Assembly: GCA_030549495.1 (NCBI GenBank) | Contig: JAUIRK010000593.1 | Span: 124,001 to 188,000 of the forward strand | DNA from: Nectonema munidae | Taxonomy: Eukaryota > Nematomorpha > Nectonematoida > Nectonematidae | Direction of reading: 5' to 3' | Length of the DNA stretch: 64,000 bases | In this document: positions 57,180-64,000 of the stretch, piece after piece | Position numbering within the stretch: position 1 is the stretch's first letter | Layout of the letters: every line of letters starts with the position of its first letter | Position numbers and translations under genes: made by a program | Notes under the pieces: generated by a model | The model's input: the letters and a program-made list of their open reading frames with translations, nothing else | What the model was told of the DNA's origin: nothing | Database searches by the model: none

Positions 57180-58600
57180 CAAATTGAACTTTGATGATGA
57201 AAAATACTTGCTGATGTTATACTTTATACAATCAGATATTAGATATGCATATATCTTATAAATTATACAATTTTTTAAGAATTAATTAATACCCCCAATT
57301 TTCCAAATTAACCTGCATCACTAATATTGAACCGACTCCCGGTTCGCCCCTCAGTATGTCTAAAACAAGTGAACCACACCCGCAATTTATGCACGGGCCT
57401 GGCAAACCCGCACAAGGCGCGCGCCCTACCCACGCCTCTAACGCATACACACACAAGCACCGTATAACCGAATTCCTCGCTGGAGCTTATCTTTTTTTGA
57501 ATTGAATTTCTTTGATGGGATTTTCGCTCAAAGTCGGTCAACATTTCGATACATGGAATTTTTGTCGGCGTAACTTTCATAACTTTTTGTCTTTTAAAGC
57601 ATGACATGTTTTTTACCTTGTACATTTAAGGCTTAACTCTGAATTTGCTAAGAACACCCTTTTTAAATTTCAAAAACACTTCTATTTTAATCATAAAATA
57701 AGATGGACACATGATATACTATAAAGTAGAGACTATTAGGCTTTGGAAAATGAAATGAAGTGACTTCCATAAAGCCTTGACTTTTTCAAAACCTTAGAAT
57801 AATACTAGATTCCAGGGTTTGTTCAATTTTAAAAATTTGCCAAAGTTTTAAAAGCATCCAATTTTAGAAGACATATTAAAAAATTGTTAAATAAATTTTG
57901 TGCACGTTGTAAAAATGAAATGCAACACTTTATTTACACTTGTAATGAACACTTCGATCAAATTTTGCGTCTTTTTGATTGGGTGAATTTTAGGATATGC
58001 GACACCTTAAATTTTTGTCTCTAGCACTTGTGTGTCTGGCGAATCACGAGAAAATAATTTAGAGGACGTGTGCGAAAACTCGCTTTCTAACTTTTCAAAT
58101 GAAATTACGATGAAAAGTCAAATTTGTGCATTGACTCCTCATGTCCACGGCTGCTGATAGCAACTTTGACAGCCTGGTTGTCTATATGCGAATCTATTAT
58201 TATTTTAGGATGAAAAGAACCAAGTATTTACAACAAAAATGCGCGTCCGACAGGTATACACATTTATTTATGCATTTGACTTACTACTTGTCTTTTTACT
58301 CATTAAAAATTGTACTTTTACTTTGTATTATCTATGAAAAATGTGACAGCAAAATAAATGGTAATACAGCGTGTCCAAAATTCGTCAAAGCACAAAGAAC
58401 AGCCATCCAAAATCAACAATTTAACTAAAGATTCTAATTTTGCATTAAGCTATAGTTTTACTATATTTAAATATAGAAATAAACTTTCAAAATTTTTGCA
58501 AAATCGTAGTCACAGACTCAGCTAGATATGCACACTGGGGTTCCGCAAAGTTCCACCTTACGTTGGCGTTTTATTCTTTCTCCTGAGATTTGACGTGTAG
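57180..58600. other. Spacer with a GC-rich island
   Basis: A GC-rich block at about 57320-57470 (including CAAGGCGCGCGCCCTACC) stands out from AT-rich flanks and may be the end of an unidentified mobile element. No credible gene. Confidence 0.3.
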
Positions 58601-61600
58601 CTTTCCTCCTATAGTTGCTCACGAAGTGCTAGGTTATGCGACTGATTGATGTTCGAGAAGGATCAATGAATCGTAAGCACAAGTAGTGATAATTTAGAGT
58701 GTGCGAGGGACATGCTTGATGGGGGTTGAAGAGAAGAATGCAAAGAAGGATGTTAGGAGTATTCTAGAAATGATAAGTATATATAGAGAAGGATAGTCGG
58801 TTCTAAGGTGAAGAATGGGTGCAATAGTGCCTATCAAGGCGGAGAGTAAGTTTAAGAGTTCTGGGTGAGTAATGATGTGGCTTAGATTAGCGGGAACGTG
58901 GCCAAGGGTTGATGGGTTTGTGTCGGTGTGAAATAAAGAATGGACAGAGGAAGGCGAGGTGGTATGGTGTTTCGAAGAGTTCGTTGCAGAACCGACACGT
59001 CAGTTGTCTGGGAGTTCAATGCCAAAGAAGTAGGTTTTGCAGGGGCAATGACCCGAGAGCCACCTAATAAGAGATCTCGATGGAGTGTATTTGTGGGAAG
59101 CCCAGGATTGGTCTATGGCATTGATGTTTGATATGCGCGAAAGCAGGGTATTTGTGCAGTTGGTGAGAGAGTTTTGCCATTGGTTTTGAGTGTGGGCGAA
59201 ATGTTACGTAGTTAGAAGATGGGGTGTACTGAGGTCAAATGTGTGATGCATCGTCTTGATAAGGTTCTTTTAGCGAGATGGTCACAATGCAAGTTTTCAT
59301 GTATGTTGGAGTGAGCGGGCACCAGAAATGGAGACAGTGAAACGAGCAGAGAGGAGTCGTAGTTTTGAGAACAAGATGGAAGCAAAGAAGAGAACGTTTT
59401 TGATGAGGTGTAGATCCCGCGTGATGTTCAAGGAGTCTGAAACGTGTGAAGGTATTGATGTGTTGGGTGATCTGATCGCATGAGGTGATTAAAGCTTGAA
59501 ACTCAGCATCATGAGTTGTAGTTAAATGGTTTAGAGGAGGAGAGCTTCTTGAAAAGAAGAGAGATAGAGAGGCGCCTCCGTAGAAAGCGGTGGCGATAGT
59601 GCATTTTTGCGATGACTTGGAAGCGTCTGTGAAGATTCTCAGAGTTAAAAGGTCGGAGCGATGTCTGAGCTTTTTTACCTGTTTAGGGGCGAGAGATTTG
59701 TTTGCGTGAGTAGTGATAGCAAAAGGAAGAAAAGAAGAAGGATGTACCAATGTGGTGGGGTGTAGCTTAGGGTGTATGAGGAAACGGTGCGAAGTGGGGA
59801 GTGATGTGTGAAGCAGCTTCGCGTGAGGGTGTGATGCGTTCAGTGGAAGATGTAAATGGAAGGCTGAAGATGGGGGAAGTAATGATTTGTATGTGCTGAT
59901 GTAGCCTGATGAATGTATCTTTTTGTTTGATTAAAAGTGGTGTGCAATTCCACTTGATTTCTAGAATAGATGTTGGGTTGTTTAATAAGCTTTTGAGATG
60001 GTTAATAGACTGAGTCTATGGATTTTAAATAAATATGTAAGGGTGGATGGGTGAGCGAGCGATGAGCCCCATGAGAAGATGCCGTATTGAATTACAGGAA
60101 GTATGAGAGATTTGTAAATGAAAAAAGAATGATGGATACTTAGACCCCATTTGTATGAGATTGCTTGTCTTAGTTGGATCAGAGTCTGTGATAGTTTGAT
60201 GTAGGTGTTTTTGAAGACCATTTCATGTTTGTTTGAAAGGTAAGGCCTAGATACTTGATGGTGGCTGCGGGTTGAATGAGGGTGTTATGATTGGCAAGCA
60301 AAGGTAGATGTGGGGAGTGTTTGCGAGTGAAATGAATTAGGGTGGTTTTGGATAAACGAGTTTGCCATGAAGTTCAGGATGTTAAAAAGTGAGGCGATAT
60401 TCTGGAGGTTTTCTTGTTGTGTGTTTGCTGAGAAAGAAAAGAGAAGATCGTCGGAGTAGCACTGGGAAAAGTAAGATTTGAAATCGAGGAGATCTAAGAG
60501 AGGATTGTTGAGAATTAGCCAGAGGATGTCAGAGAGGCAACCTCCTTGGGGAGTGGAGAGAGAGAGTGTATGGACTGCACTGTAAAAAGTGCGTTTAGAA
60601 TTTAAACACAGTATTAGGTGTTTGGTTATTTTTGTGTTTAAAACCTAAACACTTTACACCTAAAAATACATTGAAAGGAAAATATTTAGCATAAACATAT
60701 TATATTACATTTAGACATTTTTATGTTGAAAAATTATTTATAATCTTAAACACCATATAAAATTTCCAACTATTCCGTTTTGTGTTTAGAGTTTAAACAA
60801 AAAAATTAAACTGTATCGATTTAAATTTTCTATATAGGACAGATAGATGTCATTAAAATACAGAATTATTTTTTATAGCATTGGAGCTTATCTCATGTAC
60901 ATCTCAAAAGTGTAAGCAGGATGTTTTTAAAATATAAACACTTTATGTGTTGACAGCAGCATTTCAATTAAAAAATTTTTATATGTGCTGAACCAGAGGA
61001 GTAGCTGGGCCCGCGTCGGAAGAGGCCGTGACCCACCCCTCCTTTCTACCTTGGTGTTTTTCCTGGCTAATTTAAATGATTTCAATTTTTTGTTAGAATG
61101 GCTGAACTGCTTAATGGCACTCACGATTAGTTCGATGGAATGAATTATAAAATTATTCACAAACTTAATATTTCATGATCCTTTTTTATGTTATTCAAAA
61201 CTTGTTATGAATAAACAAAAAATTTATAGGCAACGGCGATACAATCCTATATGAAAAATGAAGAAATATGAAGAGTAGTATAGCAAAGCAGCCATACTAC
61301 CAAAAAAGATCCCATAACTTTTGTAAAATTTCTAAGAAATGAAGGTCAAAATATTCAATTAAAACACAAAATACTTAATTGATATGTGCTTAGAACCTCA
61401 TCACAACATTTTAGAACACTTTTTATCAAAACGGAATATTTTGGAACACGTAAAATTTAAACATTTTTTTTCTGAACGCATAAAATTTGAACGTGTTTAG
61501 ATAAAAAGTGTTTCTAAAAACGGACACTTTTTGCGTTTAAAAATGCGTTTATAATTTAAACAGATTTTTTACAGTGTGTGCGGATGGATTTTTCTCGGAA

Positions 61601-63195
61601 GATTAAGCAACGGTTTGTAGGTAGTTGTTATTAACTTGATTATGTAGGGTGGGTATTTCTTGAGGTGCATGTTGAGGATGATGGTGGGGTGCCAGGCGCT
61701 GTTGAATGCGTTATCAATGTCAAGAAAAAGGACTGATGCAGTCTTTTGGGATGCTATAGAGAGTTGTAAATACTCGGTCAACTTGGAAGAAGCTGACTCA
61801 GTATTCCTGTGCTGGAGATATGCAAATTATGATGGGTGTATGAGGTTGTTCTGAGATATATAATGAATCAGCTTTTTGCGGGTTTTTGAGGATTGTGTTA
61901 GTGTCTGTGTGGGGAAGAAGTTGATGGAGGTTCGCAGGATGTTTTTTTACTTTCGTGAATGTCTTGATTATGGGCCAGGTGTTGGACGATGAATTGAAAG
62001 TGAAATTGATCCAAGCATCTCGTTTTGCTTTTTTGTGGGAGCGAAGGTAGAGATGTTCGATACTTGAGTATAGAGAAATGTTAGATGAAGAGGGATCCTT
62101 TCTTAAATTTTTTATAGCGTGACGCAAGTGTTTCTTTTGTTGGTTTAAGGCTGCGTTCCAGAAGTATGCATATTTTCTTCTGGGAAAGGGATTAGAATGT
62201 GTGGATAGGTTGGTGGCAGATGAAAGTGTGCTATTGATTTTGAGAGCAGCAGCGTCTATCCCGGTGGTTATGGATAGCACGGATATGGATTCTGGTAGCT
62301 GGGTTGCAAGTGTTCGCAAAAAGCGGACCAGTGAGTGTGCTTAGTAGATGTTGTTAGGGCGGCGTGTGAAAAATTGGGGTGAAATCAATCTGGAAAAGTG
62401 ATCAGATGCGGATGGTTGGTCGGAGATGGCCCAGTTAAAAATGAAATTGTGTGTGTTTGGTGACGCTAAAGTGATATCGATGAGAGAGGAAATTATGTTG
62501 TTCTGAACGATTTTGAAAAAGGTTGTATTTTTTGTGTCGTCGCATATTCGTAGATTATGTTGTGTGATAAAAGATACATCTATAAAAGATATGAGATTCA
62601 TCGCGGCGCATGTTTTCCTTATGATCCCAAAGAAAAGATCGGGCGTTACAGTCCGTTGAAATTGATATGAATTGGATAGTGATGCGATGTGCGCCTTAGC
62701 TTGGTTCAGGGAATGTGTGAAATCGTTTGTGAATGCTTTGGGGTTGGAAGGAGGCGAGTAATAGGAGCAGAATAGGAGAGGTGCGTTTTGAGAGAAAATT
62801 ATTGTGAATACGTAACGTTGTGACGAGAATTAAGAGAGAAAAGGGAAATTTAGTGAGGACCTTATTAGAATGCATGCTGAGAGAGGTGTTTTCATTTGTA
62901 TGAGGTGGAGGAAAGAGTTTTGAAGTGTAGGGTCATTTAGATAGAAAACGTCGTAGGATGAAGGGAAGATAATGTTAAGATTAATAAGAAGAAAATTCAG
63001 CATATGTACTTTTTGATGCTATTTGTGTGTGCCTCGTTGAGGTTTTTAATGTGTTGGATGCGAAAAGGGCATATATCAGATGTGGAGGGATGATTCTGAT
63101 GACAGTTTGATCATGATATTTTAGAGGGATCTTTATTGAAAATGTATGTTGAGATTGAGTGACCCCCGTTGCCGCAGTGGTTGCAGTGTGGAGAT
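58600..63195 (-). mobile_element. I/R1-type LINE with RNase H, broken
   Basis: On the - strand, in order: a zinc-knuckle-like PHCNHCGNGGH (about 63180), endonuclease tail (ISSLIDITLASPNTHNFIFN and ISDQPSASDHF, 62500-62400), and a linker frame (62319-61798). The reverse transcriptase follows: ASVLFLDIDNAFNSAWHP near 61720, STPQGGCLSDILW near 60550 and CYSDDLLFSFS near 60450, where serine replaces the usual alanine of Y-A-D-D. Next are the thumb, RNase H (LRIFTDASKSSQKC and TTHDAEFQALI, 59700-59500), and a terminal CRFCNELFETPYHLAFLCPF. RNase H places it in the I/R1 group. It has several frame breaks and a nested 1-kb insertion. Confidence 0.85.
60578..61576. mobile_element. CACTG-ended DNA transposon nested in the LINE
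   Basis: The ends CACTGTAAAAAGTGCGTTTAG and, in reverse, CACTGTAAAAAATCTGTTTAA share 11 of the first 11 bases. TG flanks both sides (60576-60577 and 61577-61578), which fits a 2-bp target duplication. Many GTTTAAA/AAACACTTT repeats lie near each end. The AT-rich interior contrasts with the GC-richer LINE, and LINE coding resumes across it. The ends recall CACTA/CMC elements; an alternative is hAT. No transposase is encoded. Confidence 0.75.
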
Positions 63196-63199
63196 GTGG

Positions 63200-63482
63200 C
63201 TTTACATTTTAATGACAAAACAAAGAGGGATACTGATGAAGCCCAAAGGAAAAAAGTGTCCGAGCAAACATTTACTTTAAGAATATTCGTTTATTGTTTT
63301 AACGCTGACGACAAACTTTTTGCAACCGGCTTTTCTTTGGCAAAGTGTGTTTTAGTGAGTTTGTTTGTTTTGTCACGAGTAACAAGTGAGAATATTCTTT
63401 CAACACATGCTGAAGAGTGTTGTAGAACAAAAAGATGTTTCGTGAAATCATAAAGTATTCCAAATTCTAGGCCCTCTTCCAT
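63200..63482 (-). mobile_element. hAT transposase C-terminal scrap
   Basis: The - strand frame at 63482-63291 reads LFVLQHSSACVERIFSLVTR then KTNKLTKTHF, the H-S-S-A-x-V-E-R-x-F-S core of hAT dimerisation domains. Nothing else of the element is recognisable, and it abuts the 5' side of the LINE. Confidence 0.6.
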
Positions 63483-63659
63483 TATACGCCCGGAATACCA
63501 AAAGTCAGAATTTAATTGATAAAATCATCTATATTCTATACCATTAAGTCCTAAGTAAATAAAAAATCATATTTTATTTGATGAAACATATTTTCCAGGT
63601 TTTTTTAATATATTAATTAAAAATATAAGTCTAAATAAGGAAAAGTCATTTTTACTACT

Positions 63660-63710
63660 ATTTATGATATGTTCCGATTTTAGAACATTGGGATGATCGT
63701 GGGTTATATA
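63660..63710. repeat. piggyBac-MITE-like end
   Basis: Read in reverse it begins CCCACGATCATCCCAATGTTC and contains the imperfect palindrome ATGTTCCGATTTTAGAACAT. It resembles the left end and subterminal palindrome of the MITE at 29597. No partner end was found. Confidence 0.4.
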
Positions 63711-64000
63711 TTAATTTTTATTTGAAAATAAAAAATTCCAAAACTTGTTTTTATAATAGGCACTAAGGTGAATGAACAAAATAAATGAACAACAAAAAAC
63801 ATTCAACGATAAAATTGATCAAAAGCATTCCAATGAAGCAACCTTACAATCACATGTTTCGCAAAGAAACCGATAGTTTTTTCAAGTTTGCATCTCCTTT
63901 GCGCTGTTTCTTTTGTAATTCTTATGGATCTAAAGATAGCCTTGAGATATTGCTCGAACAAGGAACCTAGAGATCTCTCTTCAAAACTCCAATGCCAAGT
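63711..64000. other. Window end, inside putative nAChR intron
   Basis: AT-rich sequence with a 61-codon + frame (63785-63970) that I do not recognise. No splice-bounded receptor exon is visible. Confidence 0.3.

Overview
This is a gene-poor, AT-rich, transposon-filled stretch of an animal nuclear genome. It has long GT-AG introns, an immunoglobulin-domain membrane protein and a nicotinic acetylcholine receptor subunit, so it is metazoan. The mix of hAT, piggyBac, pogo-like, LINE, SINE and Penelope-like remnants fits an invertebrate. I cannot name the species from sequence alone.

Three host genes are visible, all on the + strand. (1) An intronless 503-codon gene at 1690-3201 encodes a type I membrane protein with a signal peptide, three Ig domains, one membrane span and a tyrosine-bearing tail. 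(2) An acetyl-CoA synthetase (ACSS/Acs family) gene runs from 11433 to 40263. I assembled 11 coding exons from family motifs, splice sites and reading phase. They join in frame to 654 codons plus a stop, and every catalytic motif is present. (3) The first coding exon of a Cys-loop nicotinic receptor subunit lies at 49797-50048, ending in a consensus GTAAGT donor. No later exon was recognised in the remaining 14 kb.

Most of the rest is decayed mobile DNA. 3.3-11.4 kb: Penelope-type ends, a 140-bp-period repeat family, a hAT copy and a 5'-truncated LINE. ACSS introns: several hAT transposase fossils (one nested pair with target duplications), hAT and piggyBac MITEs, a piggyBac transposase remnant, LINE fragments, a tRNA-derived SINE with an 11-bp target duplication, and a Penelope-like fragment between inverted repeats. 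40-50 kb: pogo-like MITEs, an RTE-type endonuclease piece and another hAT tail. 50-64 kb: a CR1/L2-like LINE with a hAT MITE inside it, a hAT remnant with satellite-like repeats, and a 4.5-kb I/R1-type LINE with RNase H split by a 1-kb CACTG-ended DNA transposon.

The three host genes show no functional link to each other. I found no convincing evidence of a wholly new system. The most useful leads are the hammerhead-like cores at the Penelope-type ends, the inverted and tandem repeat families tied to hAT ends, the weak 5' splice sites of the ACSS gene, and the intronless Ig receptor.
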